Assembly: GCA_002794775.1 (NCBI GenBank)
Contig: NBAY01000008.1
Location: 558,001-622,000 of the forward strand
Direction: 5' to 3'
Origin: Porodaedalea pini
Taxonomy: Eukaryota > Basidiomycota > Agaricomycetes > Hymenochaetales > Hymenochaetaceae
Length of the DNA stretch: 64,000 nt
The translations under genes and the position numbers were made by a program. How positions within the stretch are numbered: position 1 is the first letter of the stretch; every line of letters begins with the position of its first letter. Below are positions 46,643 to 58,980 of this stretch, one piece after another. The notes under the pieces are model-generated. The model saw only the letters and a program-made list of their open reading frames with translations. It searched no databases and had not been told where the DNA came from.

Positions 46643-48998
46643 ATGCTTGCGCTCCGTCGACTACGGCACTTCGTCTGGGGCGAGATCCCCGCGTCGAAAG
46701 AAGAGAGGAACCTGCTCTTCAAGATCGACTGGTTCATTCTGTCGTATTGCTGTTTAATGGTGAACGACTTGCCCATCACTCAACTTCTCCGTATCTAACA
46801 TGGTGTGTCTCCAGTATTTCACGAATTGTACGTGAACGGACATTCCATAGCTTTAATTCTCAGAGGCGCTGATCTCCGACACCTCTGAAGATCTTGATAG
46901 GTCCAATGTAGCAAATGCATATGTATCAGGGATGAAGGAGGAGCTCAACATGCACGGGACCGATTATAATGTGTGTACACTCAATATCCGCGCATGCTGC
47001 TCAAACACTTAGCATAAGCTCAGAAAATAAACACGTTCTTCACCTGTGGATATATCGTTGGCATGATTCCGAGTACGTCAAGACTATGCTGCTGAATTAT
47101 CCGCGTGATTGATGAAAGGAACGCAGATAATCTCATGCTGCAAGTCGTTACCCCGCGCATTTGGTTTCCGATAATGCAGATCGTATGGGGTATCTTGACC
47201 TTTTGGTGAGTCACCATGATTCAAGTTTTCGAGAAACGTCGGACAAATTGTAACGCATGTGTATCAGCACGAGCGCTGCGACAACTATCCAGCAAGTAAT
47301 GCTGTTTTTATTACAATTTTTCGCAAAGGGACTTCACGGCTAATCCACGTCTTAGATATGGGCTATCAGATTCCTGCAAGGCATAGCGGAGTCCTCCACG
47401 TTTGTGGGGACGCACTACGTGCTCGGCTCGTACGTCGCTTCCGACGCACTATCTGTCAGCTTTATCTGAACCCACTGCATGATTGCTAGGTGGTATAAAC
47501 CTTCGGAGCTGGGCAAGCGCTCCGGGATATTCACGAGTTCCGGCCTGGCTGGGACGCTGTGCGTATGATTTAATTCAAGGCGTCATACTGTTCAGACCTT
47601 ATTGTATTGAGCAGATTTTCTGGTGTATTGCAAGCCGCTGTTTACAGGTCTTTGTCAACGTCCTGATTATGTCGATTGTCTGCTGACTTCGCTTTATGAA
47701 TCAAGGAATCTTAATGGACACGCTGGGAAGAGTGGATGGCGATGGCTGTATGTTCATAAGTCCTCTTCCTGCGCAGAGGTAAAGATGTTTATTCCGGAAA
47801 TGATTGATTTTATTGAAGGTTTATTATCGACGGCATCATTACACTCCCCATCGCGCTTTATGGGTTTGCCGTATTCCCGAACGTACCCGCAACCGCCGAC
47901 GTCTTCTACATCTCTGAGCGCGTAAGTCCGTTTCTGCCAGGACGCATCCCTTATTTAGCTGAAATCGCCCTTCGAAACGACTCCAGGAACGCCTCCTAGC
48001 GTCATCCCGACTCGAGTCCACCTCCGTCGCCTCGATTGACACGAAGCAGGGAAAACTATCGTGGGACCTCGCGCGACGTGTGCTGGGCCGATGGCGCTGG
48101 TACGGGTGCAGCCTGCTGTTTGCGATCTCGGGCGAGACGGAGAGCTTCGGGTCGAACAATCTCATGGGCCAGTGGCTCAAGGCCATCGGTGGATACAGTG
48201 TCGAGCAGACCGGTGCGTATCTGTTAGCTTTCTTTCTTTTCTGAGGTGTTGATGTGATTTTGAAATCGGATAGATTACTATCCCTCGGGTCAAACGGCGT
48301 TCGGTATCGTGTCCACGCTAGTGTGTGCGACATGGACGGATTATACGCGCGCGAGGTGGCCCGTCTTGGTGTACATGTCGATTGCATGCATTATTTCGAG
48401 TATACTGATCTTGATCTGGAGCACGCCAACGGCTGTAAAGTTCTTTGCGTATTGTTCGTCTTTTTGTTCTCTGGAGTCACTGAGCTGGATAGACTGAACA
48501 AGACTGTCACAGATCTTTCGGGCGCTTCGTATGCGGGGCAGGCAACCACGTTTGCGTGAGTTTAATGCTTTCAATAAGCACTCGGGAAGCATTCTAAGGG
48601 ACTTTTCTTTTTTATTGTCTAGATGGGCAAATCAAATCTGCGCTGACGACCACCAGGAACGCGCTGTCGTCTTAGCGTCTATGAAGTCCGTCTTTTGGCT
48701 TGCTTGCTTTGAATGATACTTACTATTGTCGAATAGCATGTGGAACAATGTGATCAACGCATGGTGGCCACTCCTTTTCTACGCTGCGTCTGACGCACCG
48801 CGATTCCGCAAGGGCATGATCGCGATGATCTGCACGTGCGTCGCGACGCTGGGGGTGACGGCGCTGGTGTGGTATCTCGAGAGGCGCGAGCACCGATTGA
48901 AGACACGAAAGGACGATGGTGGTGTTGAAGGAGAGAAGGAGAGAAGAGAGAGCAGCGAGTCGAACCGGAGAGAGAAGTCAGACGAGTCGTTTGCTTAG
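46643..48998 (+). CDS. MFS transporter, allantoate/pantothenate (Dal5) type
   Basis: A start at 46643 gives MLALRRLRHFVWGEIPASKE, then the first membrane helix LLFKIDWFILSYCCLM. The family motif NYLDRSNVANAYVSGMKEEL follows after an intron. Later pieces are NNLMLQVVTPRIWFPIMQIV, RFLQGIAESSTFVGTHYVLG, WYKPSELGKRSGIFTSSGLA, GKSGWRWLFIIDGIITLP and a C-terminal half with further helices (ATLGVTALVWYLE). A hydrophilic tail rich in E, K, R and S closes the protein. About ten short introns can all be joined in frame. Members take up vitamins or small organic acids by proton symport at the plasma membrane. The substrate cannot be inferred. Confidence 0.87.
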
Positions 48999-49617
48999 TG
49001 ACAATAACTTTGTGCTTCATGCTGTGCTGTTGTCTTGTGAGAAAAATACAAATAGAAGTTAGAACGTGGTTTGATTAAGTGAAACGACATGTGCCCGTGC
49101 ATAACAACAGGCGTACGCGTGAGCTCCGCGCGACGCTCCACGAAGCCCGGCTAATATTAATATTGTGATTTACCTAAATTGCACCCGTCCGACCCCAAGC
49201 TTTGGATGTCCATGTACGGATATCCGCAGCTCATCAACATGGCCGGTGTAACCCGATGAAACACGAAAGGGGAAAGAAAAGCGTGGAGCAAGGCCGGGAG
49301 ACACGGCGTTGGGATTGGGTAACTTTAGCCAAGCTTCAAGCTTCGCTAGTTAGTTCTTCGCTTCCTGCAGCTGTGCTGTGCCCCGTCGCCAACCCATTAA
49401 TTCTCCCCTTCTCTTTCTTTTCCTCCTCCACCTTTCAGACAGAGTACACCTTGCACTCTGTCCTCCATTCATCCCGCCTTCCCGCCAGCCAAACGAACAC
49501 TGTGCTCGACGTAGACATCGAGCACACCTGGCACCCCGACGCTCCTTTTTCAATCCACTTTACAAAGAATACCAAGAACGAAAGAAGAATTATAACTCAG
49601 AGTCGAACTCGAATTCG
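48999..49617. other. intergenic region
   Basis: The 3' end of the transporter and the promoter and leader of the Ser-rich membrane protein gene, including TAATATTAATATT near 49153. No gene is seen. Confidence 0.4.
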
Positions 49618-51179
49618 ATGATGGCTCCGAACTACCGTGAAGCTGGCCTGCAGAGGCGGGCACTCTTTGGCTGTATGTTGCTCTCATATCGCTACTCCGA
49701 TCGTTGCCTGATTCTCGTCTCGTCTCGTCTGCTGCATATAAAGTGCTTCCCGATGGGTGAGTGACAAAACAAAATGTGTGTTGTATGATCGAGTTCTTAC
49801 TGTTTGTCTTGTGTGGCTAGCGCTTCATCGTCGTCTTCATCAGCATCTTCGACTGGCACGGCAGCCAATGCGGCCAATACAAACGGCGGCGGTGGCCTCG
49901 TTGGTGGACTGACTAGTGCGATAGGCGACGTGACGAGTGCTGTTGGAGGCGCGGTTTCCAGCCTTGTTCCATCCCCTACCTCGTCCTCTTCATCGAGGTA
50001 ACTACTATTAATTATCATCTCGTTTATGATGCCGACAATTCATCTAGCACCTCTACCTCATCCACCTCATCCGTGTCTAGCACGTCCAGCACTTCCAAAA
50101 GCGCCTCTTCGACTTCTTCATCTTCAAGTACATCCGCTTCTACCACTTTGACCACTTCGACCTCCTCTTCGTCGGCGACGACCTCTTCTGTTGTAAGCAC
50201 CTCCGCTGCCTCCACTACCGCCGCACCCGAAACGACGCCTCAGCCCGTCTCGCAGGACGAGACCACGACCTACCTCTCCACGTCCAATGACCAGGTCCTC
50301 ACCGTCACCGCGACGCTCCCCGCCTCGGACCTCGCGTCCTCCGCATCCGCATCCCCCTCTGCGACGCAGGCCGGCACGCATCAGTCCTTCCTGCAGAACA
50401 AGCCGCTCTCCGGCACGATCTTTGCGCTCGTCGGGCTCGTGGCCCTTGTCATCATCGTCGTTATTTCGACATGGTTCGTCCGCCGTGCGCGCAAGAACCG
50501 CCTCGAGCGCGACGCGGAGACGTTCGCAGGTGTGTTCCCTGATCCCGACGGTTTCGGAGGTGGTGCGTTTACGGGTGAGAAGATGACCCGCTCGCCCTCG
50601 GGCCGCACGGCGCATACGAACATGTCGAGCGACGAGGCGCTCATTGGTGGGTATGGACACCGTCGCCAGCTTAGCGACGGCACGATCGACCAGAGGCCGC
50701 AGATGCAGATGCAGCAGGGTCCGGGAGGTTTCAATCCGCTCCCGGCCCCGCCGGGCCTCACGGGCGCGCGTCCGCACCCTGGCGTTCCTCCGATGCCTTC
50801 GTACGCGTATGAGAGCCCGTACGCCGCGTATCAACAGCCAGCATACATGCCGCCGTCCCAGCAGCAACAACAGGCGCTGCAACGCGCACCTACGAATGGG
50901 AGCGCGTGGAACGGCGCATCCTATGGTCAACAGCAGCAACAGCAGCAGCCCGGGCCTATGCCACGGATGCAGCCACAGCAAGCGCAACAGCACCCAGCGC
51001 GAAACGTGAATAACTCGCCGTCACCGACGCGTCAGCGCCCGCCGTCCGTCTTCGGGACGGATCCCGCGGCCGCCGCGCGTGCGTCGAGCGGGAGCGACGC
51101 GTATGCTGACTATGCGTTCGCGACGGGCCCGGGCCAGCAGGGTGCCGGACCGCGCAACCTCACGATCGCGAACGTCTGA
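49618..51179 (+). CDS. Ser/Thr-rich single-pass membrane protein
   Basis: Exon 1 (49618-49672) and a 13-nt exon (49744-49756) give MMAPNYREAGLQRRALFG-LLPDGA, joined to long Ser/Thr-rich extracellular sequence suited to O-mannosylation. One membrane helix follows (GTIFALVGLVALVIIVVIST), then the basic stop-transfer WFVRRARKNR, then a roughly 220-residue cytoplasmic tail rich in Gln, Pro and Gly ending LTIANV. No cleaved signal peptide is obvious. The layout is like fungal wall-stress sensors (Mid2/Wsc-like) and other SKG6-type proteins, but without a WSC domain. Function is therefore open. Confidence 0.75.
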
Positions 51180-52645
51180 GGTGTAGCTGGCAGTGTAGGC
51201 GGGAGATGACAAGCTTAAACAGTGAAGCAGAAGCCGAGAAAGAACAGAAAGAAACAAAGACCGAAAGAACGCTAAAGACCGATGCGTGAAGGATACCCTG
51301 TATAATACGATACCATCTTACTTCTTCCCCTTCTCCCCCTGACTTATCCCTCTCCGTACATCCTTCTTGCTTGCAGCACCTTACTTTTAGTTCTTAATCC
51401 GCGCCCGCCCGGTCTTTCTTTCGTTCTCGTTTTTTCTACGTTCTTACCTTCTTTGTCTTGTTCGTTGCTTTCCCCTGTTCCCCGGGCCCGCTTGCTTGCT
51501 TTCCTTCATTCTGCTGTGCATACCCGATTCCTGGTGTATTGGGTACTTTCGTCGCTTTCCAGTCTTCACTCGACCTTGTGCATATCTTCATTTCTTGTTC
51601 ATTTCATTTCATGCCCCTTTTATTAAACCTGTACATAGTCCATTCGACCCCCTCCTTTGCATTTGCTCCCCCTTTCCACCCCTTTCTCTTTGAATTAATT
51701 AGTCGTCGCCAGTGGACTTGAGCAATAGTCATTAGCTGATTAGCTGAAGAGACCAAAGTGTATGAAAGAAATATGTGAACTTCTTTGACATTGCAGGCAT
51801 ATGTCTACAATCTAGCGCATCTTGCACTACATAGTACTATCAATACTAAGACGCTGGTGTGTAGCTAAAGTTTCTAAACTGCAGTGAGGATCGTGGCGGC
51901 CTTGCGTGTATAGAGCGGACAGCACATAATAATGAAACTTGCAATACTAAATATTAATGTCCTCATCGCAAAGAATCGACTAGAAACAAGCCATTTACAG
52001 GAGATAAAGTGATGCGTTTGTTTGTACTGCGCAAACAACGCGTCGCGTCACGTCAAGAAACACGCACGCGAAAAAAACTTACGATCGAGAGGAACGCTAA
52101 TAATAAGACTTGCAACATAACAAGATCCACGGGGCAACGGGCCCGCTCGGGGACAAATGAAACGTATACTCAAACACGTCCGTGTACAGAACCAACTTGC
52201 GCGGAGACGCCGCAAATGGAAAAAAAGGGAGATCTGGCTACGAACAGGGAGCGGAAAAAAAGGTGCGAAGCATTATTTCACTAAGAGTCCGTGGTATACA
52301 TTTCGGCGGTAGCGAAGTGGTCAAGGAGAACGAGAGGGGCAAGGGATTGGTGGAGTGTAAAACACCATGCTAACAAAAAATGAAGCGTGTGACATGAGAA
52401 GAAGACAGTCAGGCAAAAGAACGGTACGATGGTCACCAGGAGCATCGTCTATAAAAAGACGGAATTAATAAGGATAGCAATACACTAGCTTTGATTTATG
52501 CGGTTGAAGTCCATCGGGCATCTGAAGAACAACAAGCTGAAGTCCATATGCAGAGGGAGGGGAATTCGGGATACAAATCGGCGTGAGATGTGCAGGGAAA
52601 ATGAGGTAAAGAAAAAAAGAGGGGCAAATGACGCCTGCATGGAAC
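51180..52645. other. long intergenic region, convergent genes
   Basis: A pyrimidine-rich stretch (about 51310-51700) probably belongs to the 3' untranslated region of the Ser-rich gene. The rest is A-rich and contains no supported gene, repeat or RNA gene. A motif at about 52303-52328 resembles part of a tRNA D-arm, but no full tRNA can be folded. Confidence 0.45.
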
Positions 52646-55380
52646 CTAATCGCACCCATCGACGAGAGAATTCTTTGGGAATGGCTGGCCAAAGTCGTCC
52701 CGCCACGTAGTCAAGTTCGGGTTCGTATATGCGTCGATATAGCTGAGGCAGAACCCGGATTAGTATCTGACACGAATGGATCGTGGGAACTACAGACGCA
52801 CGTATTGATGTAGTCTGCGGTGGGAAAGTCTGTTGGATCGCAGCCGATGTTCTTTGAGCCTTTCTTTTGGTAGACACGAACGTAGTCAACGAGCATTGTT
52901 GAAGGGAACGGAAGGTGGTCCAAGTCAACAACTCCAAAGTTGGTCGACATGCCGAATTGCATGATGATATACTGAAATAGAATTCCGCTTAGTCAGAGCC
53001 ATGAGAGACTGACAGTCTTTTGACATACCATGGGTTCTTGAGGCACGGGCCGAGCACTGATATTCACGCGGTCGTCCGCGGCGAATCCGGCCGCCATAGC
53101 GGTCCATGCCACTTTGTTGTCTGAAACCCAGGTGATGTACGCATTGTCGAATCCGGGCTCGTACTCGAATCCATAGACAGAGAAGCAACCAAGCTCGCCG
53201 GTGTAGCAGCCCTGGTTCGTTTCTGTTATAACAGACGACGCTTGCTCTGTCAGATGAAGAAAAAGTCAGTTGCTATAGTTGTATTAAAATAATGATGCCG
53301 CTTACGGAGATCACCGCCCGTGTAGGTGTTTAGCACGGAAATACTTGTATTTGCAATGATCAGGTTTTCGGTCGTGTTGAACCAGTCATATCTGTAAAAA
53401 TACGTTTAGCGGTCTTCAGTCAACGCTATGGAAAGGACGACCACGAACGCATAGTTGAACGGGGCCCACTGCGCGCTCTGACTGACTCCTCCTACTTTGT
53501 CAGTGAGCTGCGCTTCGAATATGTCGATCTCCGGTGCAGAGCGTCCGACGTATGTCCCGTCGGAGTGCATAGGGCCGGGGTGGCTCGAGCCAGAGCACGT
53601 ACAGCGGGACAACCTCTGGCCAGGTAGGTAAGAAAGCGCACCATTGGCACTGGGGTCGCCGTCGACAGTAGCGAGATATGGCTGGCCATTAATCGTTTGG
53701 TTTGGAGCGGTACCGACGTCGCAAGCATCGTACGTGTAGGGCCACATTCCCTCTAGGGAAGCACCGTAACCTGCTCGACCGAGATTGCCCATGGTCCAGC
53801 TGCAGATAAAATAAAGTGAGCATGCATTCGAATGACTCATAAGAATCCCATCTGAGCGAACTCACACCGAAGGCCAGAAACCGCTAAAATAGGGATGAGC
53901 TCAAAGGCTCGACGGACAAAAGCAAAAAGACTTACGTGACATCGGTGACACCCGGTAAAGAGACATTGACCTCAATATAACCTCCTGTAAAGCAGAACTT
54001 GTTCCATGTGGTCATATGCCCACTTTGATAATTGAGGCCATGCGTTTCCTTCTGGGACATCGTAATTTGCACGGCCTTAAGAATATATTCAAGGTTAATT
54101 CGGAGACTTTATATACGAGATCTAATGTCTGCTCACTCCATTCACCGTTGTTATAGCTGCCGGGTCATACCTTTATGAGGTAAAACAATCAATATTGTAT
54201 CATTGATGAGGTTTGAAAGTTGAGCGACTTACCACTCCATATCATTTGTCGACCAGTAGTGCATGTCTGCGGCCTCCCAATAGGGATCATCACCAGGATA
54301 AAAAGAACGCCCGTCGGTATTGAACTCATCCGAAAAGACAAGCTCCATCTCAGTACCATCGTACCAACTTGTCTAAAGAAGCGGGGATAGATTAGCCAGC
54401 CGTCTTTTTAGGAAGAAGTATGATGGAAAATATATTTGTAGAGGGAAAAGACCCGACCTTTGTATACGCGTCCGCAGGAGTGTCGTCATCAATAAGTCCG
54501 TAGTTACCAATGGAAGGAATCTATACACACGACAAATGTAAGAAAATTGCACATACCACGATCTGAATTCTCCCATAGAGACGTACCTGTCCTGACCCAT
54601 TTATCCCTCCAATGTTGAAGCCACCGAGCGTCGACAAGGGATTCTTTGTAAAGTGCGAAATTACCGGGTATCCAGCGCTAGATGGCATCCATCTCAGCGA
54701 GCGAATAGACTATGCATGTCAGTTGACAACTTACAAGAGACCTAGAAGTCCAGCCATTAAAATGACCAGACAGCCGACATTCTGGATTCCGCGGCGCGTG
54801 CATGTTACTGAATCGCCCTTCTGCTTGGTGCGTGCATCAGGATTGTGCAGATAGTCGTCCTCCTCAACAAGGTCGGGTGAGAGATTGGCACCCCACTGGT
54901 TTGGATCGGCAGAGAACGAATACTGGTGTTCAAGGGGAAGAACGGAGTGGCAGGGGCGGACGATAAGATATATGGTTAGCTTCGCATTCACGACAAAATG
55001 GGGCAACGAATTATGATGAATGAAACGCGTTTACCTTATCAGAGACATGCGACATCGAGCCTACGGCCTTCCGCTCGCCATATGGCGTGTCACTCTGGAG
55101 AGCACACACGCGTTAGGAGGCCGAACAAGGACCACTTCAAAAAAGGGCTAGAGATACATACGAAGTAGTGACTATCGAGGAGACTCTTGTCACTGGCGGC
55201 CGAGCGTCTAGCCGTAGACATAGTCGAGTCCATAAATACAGGGAAAAGGCCTTGACTATTCTGTCGGGGAAGCAGACTGGACGAAGAACCGGTTGTTGGA
55301 GTAAACTGGGGGGTGGAGGATCCGTTAGCTGCTTGGTCGCGCAGCTGGGCATCTGAGGCGAGGCTCTGCGTCTGCGACAT
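52646..55380 (-). CDS. KRE6: KRE6/SKN1-type beta-1,6-glucan synthesis protein (GH16-like)
   Basis: About a dozen exons join from MSQTQSLASDAQLRDQAANG. A cytoplasmic Ser-rich N-terminus precedes a type II membrane anchor (NVGCLVILMAGLLGLL) and a GH16-like luminal domain: ELVFSDEFNTDGRSFYPGDD, PYWEAADMHYW, YIEVNVSLPG, WTMGNLGRAGYGAS, GLYP-region equivalent WPYTYDACDVG, and RSAPEIDIFEAQL with the catalytic EIDIFE. The end is MLVDYVRVYQKKGSKNIGCD and NSLVDGCD. The family acts in the ER/Golgi and is required for beta-1,6-glucan in the wall. It is divergent from the CK1 gene. Confidence 0.9.
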
Positions 55381-55809
55381 GGCGCGAGAGGCAGGAAGAG
55401 ATGGTGGTGGACAGAGACAAAGGAAGGAAGGGTGCAGATGAGCTGGCTGCTGTTGATGAGCTGGGAAAAGAGTGAAGTCCGCAGCAACGGGAGGGCCGAA
55501 GAACTGTTGCAAATTCGGGGTGGCGCAGTAATAGTGTCAATTTCGGGCGATCTCTCTAAATTTAGAAACAGGGTCTAGGTCTAATTATGTAATAAATGTG
55601 GTATCTGAAAATTGAGACCATTTCGTAGTCCGTCTACTTTGCGCTCTGTGGCGGGTTCTCCATATACTCTAGCCCTCTCGCCACAGTTCCTCTTCACTTA
55701 AAAGGCCTTCCATGTCAAATACGGTACCTGTTAATCGTGCCCCCTTTCGAGGCGTTCGACTTCACTTGCCTCCAACAATCGTCTCGCCTCGTATCAATCT
55801 ACATCAACT
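55381..55809. promoter_or_regulatory. divergent promoter region, KRE6 / CK1 kinase
   Basis: 429 bp between the two start codons. CACTTAAAAGGCC at about 55695-55707 is a weak TATA-like site for the kinase. No gene is seen. Confidence 0.4.
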
Positions 55810-58593
55810 ATGAATAACGCTTCGCACGCCTTGGGCGATTATAAGGTCGGTAAGCGCATCGCGAATGGCGGGTTTGGTTTCGTATACAGTGGCAAGGCTT
55901 CCGATGGTACCAAGGTTGCTATCAAGTACGAACGCACCTACACCAGAGTAAAGCGTCCCTACCTCCAACATGAGGCGGATGTCGTCCGTCTGCTTCAAGG
56001 TGATCCATGCGTACCCACTGTCTACGCCTACGGTCGTGAAGAGCGCTGGAATATCATGGTCTTTGATCTTCTCGGCACCAGTCTTGAGACGCTCTTTGAA
56101 AAATGTGGCAAGAAGCTTTCACTCAAGACCACTCTAATGCTCGCTCCTCAGATCATCGAGTGCATTGAATACTGCCACAGCAAAGGTATCATACACAGAG
56201 ATATCAAACCTGATAATTTTCTCATGGGGAGGGGCGATCGTGCCAACTTTGTGCACATCATCGACTTCGGCCTGGCCAGACGCTTCCGACACCCAAAGAC
56301 GCTCGAGCATTTTCCATATTTCGAAGGCCATAACTTCTTTGGGACTACCCGTTTCGCGAGTCTAAAGACCCTCGAAGGGTGCTCGCAGTCGCGTAGGGAC
56401 GATCTTGAATCTGCAGCGTATTCTTTGATATACTTCATGCGCGGAAGACTCCCCTGGCAGGGCCTGCGTGGTGGTACTGATAAACACAGGGACCAGCGTG
56501 TTAGGGAGAAGAAGAGGACGTGGACCCCGGAGCGGTTGTGCGAAGGGCTTCCCGTGGAACTTGCTAAAATGCTTGAATATGTCAAGAGTCTCAGCTACAC
56601 AGACGAGCCTGATTACGCGTACCTGAAGAGCCTTTTCCGGGATCGCTTTGATAAAGAAGGGTTCGAACTCGACTACGACTACGATTGGCTTCATGTCACC
56701 GACGAGGAGAATGAGACTAGCGATGAGGGTTCCCTGTCCTGCTCTGAGGGAGTCTCTAAGGCAAACAAATCCGCTGACGACAAAATTTCGATAGACTCGG
56801 GTGAATCCAATGGACCGGCTGTTAATGACGCTCACTCTACAGCCAGTAAAGGCGTATTCATCTCTGTACGTGACGAGAGCGAGGATAGTCGAACGGACAG
56901 CGATATTTCCCCCCTCTCCCCCGTCGACGCTATTTCCAAGGGCAAGGGTGTGATGCGTAGCTCGACTGCATCTAACTCGGTCGCTTCCAGCTCTGAAAAA
57001 TCTGGCCCGTCTGGTTCCTCTGACCCCAAGTCGTCCAAGTCCAAGTCTGATGACTCTCACCAGTCTCTGTTCTCAGCTTCCAAGGAATCGTCTAGTTCTC
57101 AGTCGAGCATTGAGTCACCCATCAAGAAGGGTGATTTCGTGCTCATCAAGATGCTGGCGCGCCCGACGCTCGAGAAGGACGGTTCATTCGATTCGAGTGC
57201 TCCGGTCGACAACAGCTACTGGCACAATCCGTCGCTCTCAGAGGACGACTGGCATTTCCCGTATCGTCCGGCGCTCGTGACTAATGTGAACGCCGGGCAA
57301 GCATACACGCGCCTCTACGTGCTCCCAATTATGCAGCGTTCCAACGGACTCGAAGATGTATCGCCTATGCGCCGACCAGCGTTCTTCCAGATCCGCACGG
57401 GCGAAGCTGGTCCAAGCTCAGGACAGGGCGAGGACGGCGCGCTGATAGTCGAGCCGAAACCCGCTTGGCCGCGCGATGGGACATACGTTTACCACCAGTA
57501 CGATATGTTTCGCATCCTCGTGCCGGCGGACGAGACAAAAAACATCGATGTGGTCTGGCGTCTCGATAAGGGGCAGTTGAAACGTCTGCTCCATGCACGC
57601 GATGATGTCATGGAGGTAGTCACTAACGACAATTATCTCTCAGATGCGGGATCTGAGACAGAGGAAGTGAGGAGGCGCCAGAGGAGGAGGCGTAATATTG
57701 TGCATTATCCCGTCTATGGCGATATTGCGCCGCTGACGGAGGATGCGCTTGCGCGCCCCGATGTAGATCTCAAGGGGTCGAACGGGTGGTTGCGCGAGTT
57801 CTTCAAGGTTGATAGACGCCGCAACCACGAGAATGGCTATTACACGGACGACAGTGACTATTCTATGGATGATGAGAACGTGTCCATGTACACTGGACCC
57901 GCACCAGGCAACCGCAGACTGTCGTGCACACTCGCAATCGATGGAGATGTGATATTGGAGGCTGCGTCTACGGCAGGCTCTGATCGCGACTCCGTGGCGA
58001 GTTCAAGTTATCGTTCATCTCATGGGTCGAGGGCCAGCTCATATAGATCCAAGGGTAGCTCTCACAGATCCAAGGGTAGCCCCCCGAGGTCCAAGGCCGA
58101 TGCCGCTGTCGGATCCATCGCAGGCTCTGTCCGCTCTCTGAGGCATGCCGTTCTCGACTCTGCAGCGCGTTCCGCTCGCAACTCTCCGACGTGCTCTACC
58201 CACGGATCCGCTGCAGGCTCTGGTCGTACCAGCTCCGACGCGGGCTCTGTCGCAGGCTCTTCTCATGCCGGCTTCGACGCGACGTCCTCTTCAGATTCTT
58301 CTCATGTCAGCTTTGAACCGGCGTCCGCTGAAGGTACTTCTCGTGCTAGCTCTGACGCGGGGTCCTCTGCAGGTTCTTCTCGCGCTAGCTCTGATGCAGG
58401 CTCCATCGCAAGATCTATCGTGGGATCCACCGCAGGATCAGTTGCGTCCTTCGCGATGTCTGTCGCAGAGTCCTTGATAGGCTCTGATGCTGGAGGCTAC
58501 AACCGCGAAGCGTCCGCTGCCGAGGGGAAGGTCATGGTAGACGAATCCATTCAGACGGAGAGTCAGATGGGAATCCATCAGAACAAGAATTAG
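55810..58593 (+). CDS. casein kinase 1 family protein with long C-terminal extension
   Basis: A single 927-codon exon. The kinase domain is residues about 10-290: GKRIANGGFGFVYSGKASDG (glycine loop), VAIKYE (Lys), GIIHRDIKPDNFLMG (catalytic loop), HIIDFGLARRF, and the CK1 hallmark SRRDDLESAAYSLIYF. Beyond is an acidic/Ser-rich linker, then a segment of about 270 residues with SPIKKGDFVLIKMLARPTLE and WHFPYRPALVTNVNAGQAYT that I do not recognise. Last come degenerate repeats of the type SSDAGSSAGSSRA. CK1 enzymes phosphorylate acidic or primed Ser/Thr sites. Lack of any intron, among genes with five to fifteen, is odd. Confidence 0.9.
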   Translation: MNNASHALGDYKVGKRIANGGFGFVYSGKASDGTKVAIKYERTYTRVKRPYLQHEADVVRLLQGDPCVPTVYAYGREERWNIMVFDLLGTSLETLFEKCGKKLSLKTTLMLAPQIIECIEYCHSKGIIHRDIKPDNFLMGRGDRANFVHIIDFGLARRFRHPKTLEHFPYFEGHNFFGTTRFASLKTLEGCSQSRRDDLESAAYSLIYFMRGRLPWQGLRGGTDKHRDQRVREKKRTWTPERLCEGLPVELAKMLEYVKSLSYTDEPDYAYLKSLFRDRFDKEGFELDYDYDWLHVTDEENETSDEGSLSCSEGVSKANKSADDKISIDSGESNGPAVNDAHSTASKGVFISVRDESEDSRTDSDISPLSPVDAISKGKGVMRSSTASNSVASSSEKSGPSGSSDPKSSKSKSDDSHQSLFSASKESSSSQSSIESPIKKGDFVLIKMLARPTLEKDGSFDSSAPVDNSYWHNPSLSEDDWHFPYRPALVTNVNAGQAYTRLYVLPIMQRSNGLEDVSPMRRPAFFQIRTGEAGPSSGQGEDGALIVEPKPAWPRDGTYVYHQYDMFRILVPADETKNIDVVWRLDKGQLKRLLHARDDVMEVVTNDNYLSDAGSETEEVRRRQRRRRNIVHYPVYGDIAPLTEDALARPDVDLKGSNGWLREFFKVDRRRNHENGYYTDDSDYSMDDENVSMYTGPAPGNRRLSCTLAIDGDVILEAASTAGSDRDSVASSSYRSSHGSRASSYRSKGSSHRSKGSPPRSKADAAVGSIAGSVRSLRHAVLDSAARSARNSPTCSTHGSAAGSGRTSSDAGSVAGSSHAGFDATSSSDSSHVSFEPASAEGTSRASSDAGSSAGSSRASSDAGSIARSIVGSTAGSVASFAMSVAESLIGSDAGGYNREASAAEGKVMVDESIQTESQMGIHQNKN

Positions 58594-58980
58594 ATGCAAA
58601 ATGCAGGAATTTCTAGTCCTCACTTATCTACTTTCCTTTGTGCACATCTTAGACATGGACAATTCTTACATCTAGTCATTTTGTAATCATACATCTACTA
58701 CCAAAGTGCTCAAAAGTTATTTATTCCACTCCTTAATGGGATCTGATTGTTGGGTTGATGACCAGCGACTAACAATTCGTTAAGAGCTACCATCAAGTCA
58801 ACTGACGATCAATCTTTTTTCATACTTTCATGTGTGCCCTTTTAGCGACGGAAAAAAAACCCACTTGCATGCGCTACAAGTCCTTCATTAATTATAGGCC
58901 GATGTGTCAAATATATACGAGTATCAAGCACCTATCGACGACTAACAATGTAACATACAGATATAGGCTCTTTATCCCCT
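58594..58980. other. intergenic, convergent 3' ends
   Basis: 3' untranslated regions of the CK1 gene and the M28 peptidase gene. Nothing else is seen. Confidence 0.45.

Noticed and set aside
49202..49621. 139-codon plus-strand frame before the Ser-rich gene
   Set aside because: It runs through the promoter/leader and ends at the real start. The composition is arbitrary.
50124..50993. 289-codon minus-strand frame antisense to the Ser-rich membrane protein
   Set aside because: A shadow of the GC-rich coding strand. Its Arg-rich translation has no motif.
52300..52370. tRNA-like start GGCGGTAGCGAAGTGGTCAAGG
   Set aside because: The remaining arms cannot be found. The purine-rich continuation is not tRNA-like.
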